A stretch of DNA of 14,959 bases from an uncultured Bacilli bacterium. Lineage in GTDB: Bacteria > Bacillota_I > Bacilli_A > RF39 > UBA660. Within the stretch, counting starts at the first letter, position 1. Every line of letters begins with the position of its first letter. The position numbers were made by a program, and so were the translations under genes. The DNA is taken from assembly GCA_944372315.1 (NCBI GenBank), contig CALVYX010000037.1, forward strand, positions 1 to 14,959, in the 5' to 3' direction. Below, piece by piece: positions 1-8,633 of this stretch. The notes under the pieces were generated by a model. That model saw only the letters and a program-made list of their open reading frames with translations. It searched no databases and was not told the origin of the DNA.

Positions 1-14
1 AAGGAGGAATCGTT

Positions 15-221
15 TTGAAAAATGTAGTTATCAGAGTTAATGGAATGCATTGTAGCGGATGTGAAAATAGAATTAAAAATATTTTATCAGATATCGAAGG
101 AGTAGAAGAAGTAAAAGCTAATTATAAAGATGGTATTGTAACTGTTAATGCTAATGAAAATATTGATGTATCTATTTTGAATGAGAAAATAGAAGATTTA
201 GGTTTTAATGTAGAGGAATAA
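15..221 (+). CDS. copZ: Copper chaperone, HMA domain (CopZ-like), 68 aa
   Basis: This is a single heavy-metal-associated (HMA) domain and nothing else, which is the normal size for CopZ chaperones. The metal-binding motif M-H-C-S-G-C is at residues 11-16; its two cysteines (13 and 16) would bind one Cu(I) and hand it to the N-terminal domain of the ATPase encoded next. The start is TTG at 15-17, preceded by a near-perfect AAGGAGGA ribosome binding site at 1-8. The only nearby ATG, at 22, is out of frame and followed at once by a stop. The stop is three bases before the ATPase start, so the two genes form an operon. Any promoter or copper regulator (CsoR/CopY) lies left of the window. Family assignment is firm; copper rather than another soft metal is inferred from the partner gene. 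Confidence 0.88.
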   Translation: MKNVVIRVNGMHCSGCENRIKNILSDIEGVEEVKANYKDGIVTVNANENIDVSILNEKIEDLGFNVEE

Positions 222-224
222 GTA

Positions 225-2435
225 ATGAAAAAAATTATTTTATCTATTGATGGAATGACTTGTAGTGCTTGTTCAAATGGATTAGAGAAATATTTAAATA
301 AGCAAAAGGGTATTACGAATGCATCGGTTAATTTAGTTATGAAAAATGCAACTATAGAATATGATGAAAAGTTATTAAATATAGATGATATTGAAAGGTT
401 TGTTAAAGAGGCCGGTTTTAAAAGTTTAGGATTATATGATATAAAAAAAGAAAAAAAGAATAATAATCAAAATAAATTTACTTTTGTATTCTTTTTAATA
501 TTAGCTATCATTTTGATGTATATTTCTATGGGTCATATGGTAGGACTACCTATAGTAGATGCTTTAAATATGCATATAAACCCAATTAATTATACTGTAA
601 CATTATTTATTTTATCCTTATTATTTATTGGTTATGGATTAGATATTATTACAAGTGGTATAAAGAATTTACTTCATAAAACTCCTAATATGGATACTTT
701 AGTATCTATTGGAGTTATTAGTAGTATGCTTTATAGCATATATAGTATGTATATGGTTTTTAATGGTAATCATAGTTATGTAGAACAATTGTATTTTGAG
801 TCTAGTGCTATTATTATTTTCTTTATAAAATTAGGGAGATATATAGATAATGTTAGTAAAGATAAAACAAAAGAAGCTATACAACAACTTGTTCAAATAA
901 CTCCTAATGACGCTATTATAAAAGTTGATGGGAAAGAAAAGAAAGTTACACTGGATGAAATAAAAAAAGACGATATAGTAATCAGTAGACCAGGGGATAA
1001 AATCGCAGTAGATGGTGAAATTGTATCTGGAAACAGTCATATAGATGAATCTTTTATCACAGGAGAAAGTAGGCCAGTTGCTAAAACAATTGGTGATAAA
1101 GTAATCGCTGGTAGTATAAATTATGATGGATATTTAGAGTATAAGACTGTAAAAATTGGTAAAGAGTCAACAATATCTGAGATAGTTAGATTGGTAATTG
1201 AAGCGACTAATACAAAAGCGCCTATTGCTAAGATAGCAGACAAAGTCAGTGGATATTTTGTATCAATAGTAATTTTAATTGCTATTGTAACTTTCTTAAT
1301 ATATTTGATACTAGGATACAATGTTGGTAACTCCATTAATGTGTTTGTAACTATTTTAGTTGTTGCTTGTCCTTGTAGTCTAGGTTTAGCAACACCACTA
1401 GCTATCATAGTTAGTGAAGGAATATGTGCTACTAATGGAATATTAGTAAAAAAGAGTGAAGTATTGGAGAATGCTAGTAAAACTAATGTGGTTGTCTTTG
1501 ATAAGACAGGAACTCTAACTTATGGAAGTCTAAAAATATCTAAAATAATTAATTACAGCAAGATGAAAGATGAAGATATATTACAAATCGTTGGAAGTTT
1601 AGAAAGTAAATCTACTCATCCTGTTGCAAAACCATTTATAGAGTATTTGAGTGATCATAAAATAGAAGTATTAGAAGTAGATGAATTCAAAAATATTAGT
1701 GGTTATGGAATCGTTGGTAAAATAGATAATAAAGATATCGTTTTAGGTAATGAAAAAATACTTTCTAAATATAAGATCAAAAATGATTACAAAGATGATG
1801 AAGAAAAAATATCTTCATTGGGTAATAGTATTGTTTATGTGGTTATTAATAAAAAAATAGTTGCTATCATTGGTATTAATGATATTGTAAGAGACAATGC
1901 AAAAGATGTAATAACTAATTTAAATAAAAGAGGTATTAAAACTATTATGTTAACAGGTGATAACAGCAAAACTGCGACTCAAATAGCTAATAGTTTAGGT
2001 ATCAAGGAAGTAAAAGCTAATATGTTACCTAAGGATAAAGCTAATTTTATAAAAGATTTAAAACGAGAGCACAATATAGTTATGATGTGTGGTGACGGTA
2101 TTAATGATAGTGTTGCTTTAGCTAATAGTGATATAGGCATCAGTGTCAATAGTGGAACTGATATAGCAATGGACTCTTCTTCCGTTATTTTAACTAACAA
2201 TAATTTGAATAGCATTATCAACTTAATAAATATTAGTACCAAAACAATAAAGAATATCAAACAAAACTTATTTTGGGCATTTTTCTATAATAGTTTAATG
2301 ATTCCTATTGCTATTGGGTTATTTACACCATTAGGTATTACTATTAATCCAATGATTGCTAGTTTTGCAATGGTAATTAGTAGTTTTACTGTTATTCTTA
2401 ATGCCTTAAGATTAAAGAGGATAAAGATATCTTAA
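225..2435 (+). CDS. copA: Cu(I)-exporting P1B-type ATPase (CopA-like), 736 aa
   Basis: An integral membrane pump that couples ATP hydrolysis to copper export. It has one N-terminal HMA domain with M-T-C-S-A-C (residues 11-16) and transmembrane segments from about residue 84. The actuator TGES is at 279-282, the transmembrane metal site CPC at 382-384, the phosphorylation motif DKTGT at 426-430 (Asp426), an HP pair at 465-466, TGDN at 577-580 and GDGIND at 623-628. The last helices carry Y-N (688-689) and M-x-x-S-S (716-720), which together with CPC are the Cu(I)/Ag(I) subgroup signature. Length is normal for a one-HMA CopA. Small deviations are STHP where SEHP is usual, and GDGIND followed by S-V instead of A-P. 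The ATG has a GAGGA site inside the end of copZ, so translation is probably coupled. Subgroup assignment is strong; CadA/ZntA-type zinc pumps are unlikely because of the Y-N and MxxSS residues. Confidence 0.93.
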   Translation: MKKIILSIDGMTCSACSNGLEKYLNKQKGITNASVNLVMKNATIEYDEKLLNIDDIERFVKEAGFKSLGLYDIKKEKKNNNQNKFTFVFFLILAIILMYISMGHMVGLPIVDALNMHINPINYTVTLFILSLLFIGYGLDIITSGIKNLLHKTPNMDTLVSIGVISSMLYSIYSMYMVFNGNHSYVEQLYFESSAIIIFFIKLGRYIDNVSKDKTKEAIQQLVQITPNDAIIKVDGKEKKVTLDEIKKDDIVISRPGDKIAVDGEIVSGNSHIDESFITGESRPVAKTIGDKVIAGSINYDGYLEYKTVKIGKESTISEIVRLVIEATNTKAPIAKIADKVSGYFVSIVILIAIVTFLIYLILGYNVGNSINVFVTILVVACPCSLGLATPLAIIVSEGICATNGILVKKSEVLENASKTNVVVFDKTGTLTYGSLKISKIINYSKMKDEDILQIVGSLESKSTHPVAKPFIEYLSDHKIEVLEVDEFKNISGYGIVGKIDNKDIVLGNEKILSKYKIKNDYKDDEEKISSLGNSIVYVVINKKIVAIIGINDIVRDNAKDVITNLNKRGIKTIMLTGDNSKTATQIANSLGIKEVKANMLPKDKANFIKDLKREHNIVMMCGDGINDSVALANSDIGISVNSGTDIAMDSSSVILTNNNLNSIINLINISTKTIKNIKQNLFWAFFYNSLMIPIAIGLFTPLGITINPMIASFAMVISSFTVILNALRLKRIKIS

Positions 2436-2449
2436 AATATCTTTTTCTT
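2423..2449 (+). terminator. Weak intrinsic terminator overlapping the copA stop
   Basis: An 8-bp inverted repeat (2423-2430 with 2437-2444, loop 2431-2436) is followed by a T-rich run to about 2449. The hairpin includes the copA stop codon. It has only one G-C pair, so it is weak. Its place at the operon end, just before a new promoter, makes a terminator plausible. Confidence 0.45.
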
Positions 2450-2467
2450 TTTGTTTTATTATATAAA

Positions 2468-2476
2468 TGTTATACT
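2468..2476 (+). promoter_or_regulatory. Extended -10 promoter for the acyltransferase gene
   Basis: TGTTATACT reads as an extended -10 element (TGn plus TATACT) 27 bp before the start codon at 2503. No good -35 box is visible at 16-18 bp upstream, only T-rich sequence, which extended -10 promoters tolerate. The same form (TGGTATACT) precedes the AAA+ gene in this window. Confidence 0.5.
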
Positions 2477-2502
2477 AAATATGAGATAAAGTCGGTGATA
2501 AA

Positions 2503-3744
2503 ATGAATAGAAAGATGCCAATATTTACTTTTATTATTGTGTTTTTATTAATTTTATTTTTAAGATTAGTGAATATTTTTCAAAAGGAAAATGGACTGGG
2601 TCATCCTTTGATTATGATATTTATTACTATTATAGTGTCTATAATTGTTGTTTTTATAGAATATAGAATAGATAAGAATTATAATGATAATAAATTAAAT
2701 TACGATAATATTGATTTTTTTAGATACATTTTTTCTATTATTATCATAATTTTGCATATGAGACCATTCTTAGAAACTTCTAATCAATTAGATTTAGCTT
2801 TTAATAATATTGTAAGTAGAATATGTGTACCTTTCTTTTTTGTAGTTACAGGATATTTTGTAGCTAAGAAGGAAAAAGATAATCCAAATTATATAAAAAA
2901 GTATATTAAATCTATGATTCCTTTGTACTTAACTTGGTGTTTAATCTATTTGCCTATTATTTTAATTAGTGCGTATAGTTATTTACCTCAGATATCTTCT
3001 TATATTAGCATGATTAAAATTCCAGTATATTTATTAGTACCACTTAGTATTATTCTTATTCCCATAGCTCTTATTATAGTTCTTTTATATACGGGTACTT
3101 ATTATCATTTGTGGTATTTTCCGGCAGTTATGTTATCTTTATTTGTATTAAGTAAATGGAAAAAAAGATGGAAAATAAAATATTTATTCGTTATTTCATT
3201 TATCTTATTATTATTTGGCGCAACAGAAACCTATTATGGCTTTTTACCATCTAGTATAAAAGATTGGCTATCTTACTATTATAATTTATTTTTTACTACT
3301 AGAAATTTTTTGTTTTTTGGACTTTTCTATGTTGTGATGGGATATTGGATCGGTAATAGAAAAAAGTTGTATTCTAATCATTCTTTTTTGAAACTGATTG
3401 TATGTGTGTTTTTATTAATTGCAGAAGCGTTAATTTTACAAGGGACTGAAAGATTAAATAGTAACATTTTATTATCCTGTGTGCCACTTGTATACTATTT
3501 GTTTTTATCTGCTATTTATATGGATACTATTTTTGATTTTTCCTTTAAGAAGAGATTTAGAATATTGTCAAAATATTATTATTTAATTCATCCTTTAATT
3601 ATTTTTATCTTTCAATTTGTTTTTATAAATAATATGAATTTAATATGGAATTTTTTAAATGTTATAGTAGTAGTTTTAGTAACTCACTTTGTATCTGTTA
3701 TTATTATAAAGTTGAAAGCAAAACATCCTAATCTATATGTATAA
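2503..3744 (+). CDS. Membrane acyltransferase-3 family protein, 413 aa
   Basis: A polytopic membrane protein of the acyltransferase-3 family (PF01757), which moves acyl groups from a cytoplasmic donor to surface sugars, peptidoglycan or other acceptors. Two extra hydrophobic segments (about residues 5-23 and 34-53) precede the family core. Family-typical features are D-F-F-R-Y at 71-75, His85 in an L-H-M-R-P-F context, the V-P-F-F-F-V-V-T-G-Y-F block at 109-119, H-L-W-Y-F at 202-206 and Y-L-I-H-P-L near 360-365. The rest is mostly hydrophobic helices separated by short Lys/Arg-rich loops. The ATG at 2503 has a GGTGA site 4 bases upstream. It is transcribed separately from copA and lies just upstream of two envelope-type ABC transporters. 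The acceptor cannot be read from the sequence. The membrane half of VanT-type proteins is related, but no racemase domain is present. Confidence 0.75.
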   Translation: MNRKMPIFTFIIVFLLILFLRLVNIFQKENGLGHPLIMIFITIIVSIIVVFIEYRIDKNYNDNKLNYDNIDFFRYIFSIIIIILHMRPFLETSNQLDLAFNNIVSRICVPFFFVVTGYFVAKKEKDNPNYIKKYIKSMIPLYLTWCLIYLPIILISAYSYLPQISSYISMIKIPVYLLVPLSIILIPIALIIVLLYTGTYYHLWYFPAVMLSLFVLSKWKKRWKIKYLFVISFILLLFGATETYYGFLPSSIKDWLSYYYNLFFTTRNFLFFGLFYVVMGYWIGNRKKLYSNHSFLKLIVCVFLLIAEALILQGTERLNSNILLSCVPLVYYLFLSAIYMDTIFDFSFKKRFRILSKYYYLIHPLIIFIFQFVFINNMNLIWNFLNVIVVVLVTHFVSVIIIKLKAKHPNLYV

Positions 3745-3756
3745 AAAAACAATGTT

Positions 3757-3828
3757 TGCAACGAACAATTAACAAAATGCAACTAATAGTAGGTATTAAT
3801 TTCTTATGATGTGTAGTAAAATTATATT
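3757..3828 (+). promoter_or_regulatory. Upstream region of the ABC pair: TGCAAC direct repeats and possible promoter
   Basis: The 112-bp gap before the first ABC gene holds two TGCAAC copies in the same orientation, starting at 3757 and 3778, exactly 21 bp (two helical turns) apart. Possible -10 boxes TAAAAT (3817-3822) and TATATT (3823-3828) follow about 35-45 bp downstream, with no good -35. Tandem half-sites upstream of a promoter lacking a -35 box would suit an activating response regulator, as known for many envelope-stress ABC operons. That role is inferred. No terminator for the acyltransferase gene is visible in this gap. Confidence 0.3.
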
Positions 3829-3856
3829 GTGAATAAAGAAGAAATAAGGAGATAAT

Positions 3857-6079
3857 ATGATCGAATTAAAAAATGTATCTAAGTTTTATTATAATAAAGG
3901 TGTCATTGCTAGTGGGTTTACTAAAGTTAATTTGAAACTGGATATGGGTGAATTTGTAGCTATAACAGGTGAATCTGGTAGTGGTAAATCTACTTTATTA
4001 AATGTTATTAGTGGTCTTGATTCCTATGAAGAAGGAGAAATGTATATCAATGGTCAAGAGACTAGCCATTATACAGAAACAGATTTTGAAGATTATCGTA
4101 GAAAGTATATCGGCAATATTTTTCAAAATTTTAATTTAGTTAATAGTTATACCGTTTATCAAAATGTTGAGTTAGTATTATTATTAAATGGTGCTAATAA
4201 AAAAGATGTAAAAGATAGAGTTTTAAATTTGATAAAACAAGTAGATTTATATAGGTTTAGAAATACAAAAGTATCTAAATTATCAGGAGGTCAGAAACAA
4301 CGTGTGGCAATAGCTAGAGCATTAACTAAAAATACTCCTATTATTATTGCGGATGAACCAACGGGTAACTTAGACTCTAAATCCGCTCGTTCTATCATAA
4401 AGTTATTAAGTGAAATAGCTAAAGATAAATTAGTTATTATTGTTACTCATAATTATGAACAAGTGGAAGATTATGTTACTAGAAAAATAAAAATGTATGA
4501 TGGTAAAATTTTAGAAGATAAAAAAATAAAGAAAGTAGAGAAAGAAATAGATTCTAGTAATTATGCTATTAGTTATCAGAATATTACTTTTTTAAATAAA
4601 ATACGATTGGGTCTTAGAAATACTTTCAATATATTACCAAAGTTTCTTTTATTGTTAGCAGTATATTTATTTGTTGTAGTAGCACTGATGAGTGAATACT
4701 CAGCTTTTAAAAAAGAAGAGTTTGAAGCTAGTACCCAAGGAAGTAATTATGTGTTTAATGATACATCAATTAATAGAATTGTTATTAATAAAAAAGATAA
4801 GTCAATTTTTAGTGATTCTGATTATGAAGCAATCAATAAATTAGATAATATTGAAAGAATAGAAAAGTATGATTTGGTATTAGAAAATCATGTGGAATTA
4901 AATAATCAAGATTATCTTTATTTCTATGGTTCTGTTCATTCTCTTGATACTTTGAACGATAAAGTGGATATAGGAAGGATGCCAGAAAATGATAATGAAA
5001 TTGTAATAGAAGGTAATAAAAATGATTATTATTTAGGAAGTTTAAGTGAAGAAGTGGTACAGGATGACTTTTATTTATCAAATATACCAGCGGGTAATTT
5101 AGAAAATAAAAAATTAAAAGTTGTTGGGATCCGTTATCTTGATGACGATGATGATTATACTATGAATTTTTATGTTGATGGAGAATTATTAAAAGAGATA
5201 AACATTTGGTTTACTATTGTACAAAGTGATATCAAGGTGTTATTTATGAACAATTATTATGATGTTGATTATTACAATAATAATTTTAGAGTGATTCCAA
5301 GTAATTATGTGGCAAAGGGTAATGTTTATATTAGTGAAGATTTAAGTACTTATTGTGAATATGGTAATTGTTTAAATAAACAATTAAAAGTGCAAATAGA
5401 TAATTTATATACTAAAGCAAGTGCTAATTTTAATATTTCAAACATGTATAATGCTCATAATATGAATAGTTTATTGGGAATAAGCAATTATGAAGAGTAT
5501 AATGGTAGTATTTTTATAAGTACAGAAGATTATGATAGTTTATTTAATAAGGGATCATATCAGAGTAGTGTATTTGTAAAAGATCCTACAAAGATTGATT
5601 CTGTAACTAAGAGCCTTGAAGATATGGGATATCACCCACTAGCTATTAAAGATACTTTAGTAAGCAACAATCTTACCCAAGTACTTAGAATTATGAAAAC
5701 GGTCGTTACTATTATTTTAGTTGCAACGCTACTATTTATTTCTTATTTTGTAATTAAAATAGTTTTAAAATCTCGTAATATTTATTTTTCTACTATACGA
5801 ATGTTAGGTGGCTCTAAAAAAGTATCTAAGCAATTATTAATTATAGAATTGTTAGCTGTTGCTAATATAGCTTATTTCTTATTTATCTTATTTATAAGTC
5901 TAAATGGATTAGGTTTTATATCTTTATCTTTTGTTGATACTATTATTAACTATTTAAGTCTAGGTGATTACCTTCTTTTATATCTTATTCTTATATTGAT
6001 GTCTTATATAATAAGTCTAAAATATGCTAAAAAACTATTTAAAAATAGTGTGATTAAAACACTAGCAGAGGAGGTATAA
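3857..6079 (+). CDS. ABC transporter, fused ATPase-FtsX permease (MacB topology), 740 aa
   Basis: An ATPase domain (about 1-220) is fused to an FtsX-type permease. Walker A is GESGSGKS (38-45), the signature LSGGQ (142-146), Walker B ends in Asp166-Glu167, and the switch His is 198. The ATPase resembles the LolD/MacB/BceA group. One membrane helix (about 259-279) leads into an extracellular domain of about 330 residues. This domain contains a GRMPENDNEIVI motif (373-384), which I recognise from MacB-type core domains. Three helices follow (about 614-635, 660-685, 703-720), with the FtsX-like R-M-L-G-G loop between the first two. Such transporters act by coupling ATP hydrolysis to movements of the outer domain, in peptide resistance, lipoprotein or cell-wall processes, rather than by classic import. 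AAGGAG at 3846-3851 sits 5 bases before the ATG. The substrate is unknown. The next gene is a paralogue and probable partner. Confidence 0.85.
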   Translation: MIELKNVSKFYYNKGVIASGFTKVNLKLDMGEFVAITGESGSGKSTLLNVISGLDSYEEGEMYINGQETSHYTETDFEDYRRKYIGNIFQNFNLVNSYTVYQNVELVLLLNGANKKDVKDRVLNLIKQVDLYRFRNTKVSKLSGGQKQRVAIARALTKNTPIIIADEPTGNLDSKSARSIIKLLSEIAKDKLVIIVTHNYEQVEDYVTRKIKMYDGKILEDKKIKKVEKEIDSSNYAISYQNITFLNKIRLGLRNTFNILPKFLLLLAVYLFVVVALMSEYSAFKKEEFEASTQGSNYVFNDTSINRIVINKKDKSIFSDSDYEAINKLDNIERIEKYDLVLENHVELNNQDYLYFYGSVHSLDTLNDKVDIGRMPENDNEIVIEGNKNDYYLGSLSEEVVQDDFYLSNIPAGNLENKKLKVVGIRYLDDDDDYTMNFYVDGELLKEINIWFTIVQSDIKVLFMNNYYDVDYYNNNFRVIPSNYVAKGNVYISEDLSTYCEYGNCLNKQLKVQIDNLYTKASANFNISNMYNAHNMNSLLGISNYEEYNGSIFISTEDYDSLFNKGSYQSSVFVKDPTKIDSVTKSLEDMGYHPLAIKDTLVSNNLTQVLRIMKTVVTIILVATLLFISYFVIKIVLKSRNIYFSTIRMLGGSKKVSKQLLIIELLAVANIAYFLFILFISLNGLGFISLSFVDTIINYLSLGDYLLLYLILILMSYIISLKYAKKLFKNSVIKTLAEEV

Positions 6080-6082
6080 GAC

Positions 6083-8524
6083 ATGATAGAAATTAAAAAT
6101 TTAAATAAATATTTCAATAAAGGTAAAAAGAATGAAATTCATGTTATTAATAATGTTACATTAACACTTGATAATAATGGTTTAGTTGCATTATTAGGGC
6201 CTAGTGGTAGTGGTAAAACAACTCTTCTTAATACTATTGGCGGACTAGATAATGTTAAAAGTGGAAGTATTTATGTGAATGGTGAAAAAATTACATCTAA
6301 GTTTATTAGTAAAAGAGATGAAATTAGAAACTTAAATATTGGATATATTTTTCAAGATTATAAGTTGATTGATAACCTTAGTGTTTTTGATAATGTAGCA
6401 TTAGTTCTTAAAATGATTGGTATTAAAGATAAAAAAGAAATAACAACTAGAGTTAATTATGTACTAGAGAAATTAGGAATGTATCGTTATCGTAATAGGC
6501 CAGCTGGAATGTTATCAGGTGGTGAAAGACAAAGAGTAGGTATTGCAAGAGCAATTGTAAAAGATCCAGATATCATTATTGCGGATGAACCAACAGGAAA
6601 CTTAGATAGTAAAAATTCATTAGAAATCATGAATATAATAAAATCTATTTCTAAAGATAGATTAGTTATTTTGGTAACACATGAAAACAATTTAGCTAAG
6701 TTTTATGCATCACGTATTATTGAAATAGAAGATGGAACAATTATTAAAGATTATGAGAATAGTCATTCTAATGTATTAGATTATCAAATTGAAAATAGGT
6801 TTTACTTGAAAGACTTTAAAAATTATGAATCCATTAAAGAAAAATCAATTGATGTAGATGTGTATTCCGATGGTGAGGCTAAAATAAAATTAGATATCAT
6901 ATTGAAAAATGGTAATATTTATATTAAAAGTAATACAAAAGAAAAAGTAGAAGTAATAGACGATAATTCTAGTATTGAGTTAATTGATGATCATTATAAA
7001 GAAATTGATAGGGAAACTGTTGATAAATATGAATTTAATTTTGGGGACGTTATCAATAGAAATATTAAGAAAAAATATAGTTCGGTTTTTAATATTTTTA
7101 CTTTTATTGCTAATGGATTTAAAAAAGTTTTTGATTTTCCAATATTGAAAAAGATATTATTAATAGGATTCTTTTTATCAGGAATATTTATTATGGCATC
7201 TATTAGTACTATTGCAGGATCTTTAAAAATAGAAGATAAGGATTTTATAACTTATAATAAAAATTATTTGATGATCGAAACTAATACGATGAATGTTTCG
7301 GATTATCTAGAGTATGAAAAAATAGATAGTGTTAATTATTTATTACCAAGTGATTCGATTGTGAGTTTTAATCTAAAAATAGATGACTATTATCAAACAG
7401 ATTACTATTTTTATCAATTAAAAGGCTCATTGTCTAGTGTAGATATGATAGATGAGAGTGATTTGATTTGGGGAAGAATGATTGAAAATGATTATGAGAT
7501 TATCGTTGATAAAATGGTTATTGACAATTTGCTTAATAGTTCCCAACAACAAATAAAAATGTCAGGAATTACTCAAATGGATGATGTGATAAATAGGAAA
7601 TTCACTCTTAATAATATGGATGAATTTACCATTGTGGGAGTAACTGATTTAGATAATCCAGCGATTTATGCTAAGAGTAATATGCTTATTAATATGGTTA
7701 ATAATTCTAGAACGGATATAGAAACAGGCATGTATGACAGTAGTGAGTCAAGTGTTTCTGGATTTGACGATTATAAATTGTTTGAACAGGAAATAAAACT
7801 ACTAAAAGGAAGGATGCCTAGTGGTGACTACGAAATAATTGTAAATATCATTCACGAAAACGAAATGCCACTAAATAAGGAAATTAGTACAAAAATAGGA
7901 GATCAAAATCTTAAAGTAGTAGGGTATTATGATAGTAGTAATAATATTGATAAATATTTAGTAAATGAAAATACAGTTAAATATGCTTTAGTTCGTACGA
8001 CTAATAATATTGTAGTATATTCAGATGAAAAAGAGAGTGCTTTAAAAGACTTTAGAGATTTAAAATTAAATATCAATGATACATATGAATATAGTAAAAA
8101 TAATTATATAAGTGGTCAAAAAGATATGATTGTAAACAATTTAATAGTATCTGGTATTATTTTGGTTATTTCCTTAGTTGAAATATTATTAATGATTAGA
8201 GCATCCTTCTTATCACGTATTAAGGAAATAGGAGTATTAAGAGCCATAGGTGTTAAACGAATAGATATTTATAAAATGTTTATGGGAGAGATCATTGCTA
8301 TTACAACAATTGCTAGTGTTCCTGGTATATTGTTTATGGCTTATATATTTAGTGTATTATCTACAATTTCAATGATTGCTGATAGCTTTGTTATCAATTG
8401 GATAGTGGTATTGTTTGCTATGCTACTAGTTTACTTATTTAATTTATTAGTAGGGCTTATTCCGGTATTTAACACCGTAAGAAAGACTCCAGCACAAATA
8501 TTAAGTCGTCACGATTTAGATTAA
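6083..8524 (+). CDS. ABC transporter, fused ATPase-FtsX permease with inserted domain, 813 aa
   Basis: A paralogue of the preceding gene with the same order: ATPase, one helix, extracellular domain, three helices. Walker A is GPSGSGKT (39-46), the signature LSGGE (144-148), Walker B ends in Asp168-Glu169, and the switch His is 200. Unlike its partner it has about 130 extra soluble residues (225-355), with strand-like alternation, between the ATPase and the first helix (about 356-378). The extracellular part appears to hold two copies of the module that occurs once in the partner: GRMIENDYEIIV (464-475) and GRMPSGDYEIIV (576-587), each followed by an I/V-V-G strand. The C-terminal helices are at about 686-706, 733-760 and 770-793, with R-A-I-G-V-K-R as the FtsX-type loop. 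GAGGAGG at 6068-6074 lies inside the last codons of the partner, and the gap is three bases, so translation is coupled. Heterodimerisation is inferred; the substrate is unknown. Confidence 0.85.
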   Translation: MIEIKNLNKYFNKGKKNEIHVINNVTLTLDNNGLVALLGPSGSGKTTLLNTIGGLDNVKSGSIYVNGEKITSKFISKRDEIRNLNIGYIFQDYKLIDNLSVFDNVALVLKMIGIKDKKEITTRVNYVLEKLGMYRYRNRPAGMLSGGERQRVGIARAIVKDPDIIIADEPTGNLDSKNSLEIMNIIKSISKDRLVILVTHENNLAKFYASRIIEIEDGTIIKDYENSHSNVLDYQIENRFYLKDFKNYESIKEKSIDVDVYSDGEAKIKLDIILKNGNIYIKSNTKEKVEVIDDNSSIELIDDHYKEIDRETVDKYEFNFGDVINRNIKKKYSSVFNIFTFIANGFKKVFDFPILKKILLIGFFLSGIFIMASISTIAGSLKIEDKDFITYNKNYLMIETNTMNVSDYLEYEKIDSVNYLLPSDSIVSFNLKIDDYYQTDYYFYQLKGSLSSVDMIDESDLIWGRMIENDYEIIVDKMVIDNLLNSSQQQIKMSGITQMDDVINRKFTLNNMDEFTIVGVTDLDNPAIYAKSNMLINMVNNSRTDIETGMYDSSESSVSGFDDYKLFEQEIKLLKGRMPSGDYEIIVNIIHENEMPLNKEISTKIGDQNLKVVGYYDSSNNIDKYLVNENTVKYALVRTTNNIVVYSDEKESALKDFRDLKLNINDTYEYSKNNYISGQKDMIVNNLIVSGIILVISLVEILLMIRASFLSRIKEIGVLRAIGVKRIDIYKMFMGEIIAITTIASVPGILFMAYIFSVLSTISMIADSFVINWIVVLFAMLLVYLFNLLVGLIPVFNTVRKTPAQILSRHDLD

Positions 8525-8528
8525 AATT

Positions 8529-8563
8529 AAGTGTACAAAATCAAATTTTTGTACACTTTTTTT
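8529..8563 (+). terminator. Strong intrinsic terminator after the ABC pair
   Basis: A perfect 12-bp stem (8529-8540 with 8547-8558), a 6-nt loop and a run of seven T (8557-8563) start four bases after the stop codon. It separates the ABC operon from the AAA+ gene. Confidence 0.9.
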
Positions 8564-8574
8564 ATCAAAACATA

Positions 8575-8603
8575 TTCATTAGATAAGCAAATCGTGGTAT
8601 ACT
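8575..8603 (+). promoter_or_regulatory. Extended -10 promoter for the AAA+ gene
   Basis: TGGTATACT (8595-8603) is an extended -10. At 17 bp upstream is only a weak -35 (TTCATT, 8575-8580). It lies between the ABC terminator and the AAA+ start at 8634. Confidence 0.55.
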
Positions 8604-8633
8604 AATAGTACAATCAAAGGAGGCTATATAAAT

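Noticed and set aside
831..2260. Minus-strand frames within copA (831-1040, 1121-1408, 1979-2260)
   Set aside because: They overlap conserved CopA motifs; no promoter or ribosome binding site is seen on that strand.
2503..3744. VanT-type serine racemase
   Set aside because: Only the acyltransferase-like membrane part is present; there is no alanine-racemase domain.
4833..6690. Minus-strand frames within the ABC genes (4833-5081, 6487-6690)
   Set aside because: Shadows of conserved or clearly coding ABC sequence.
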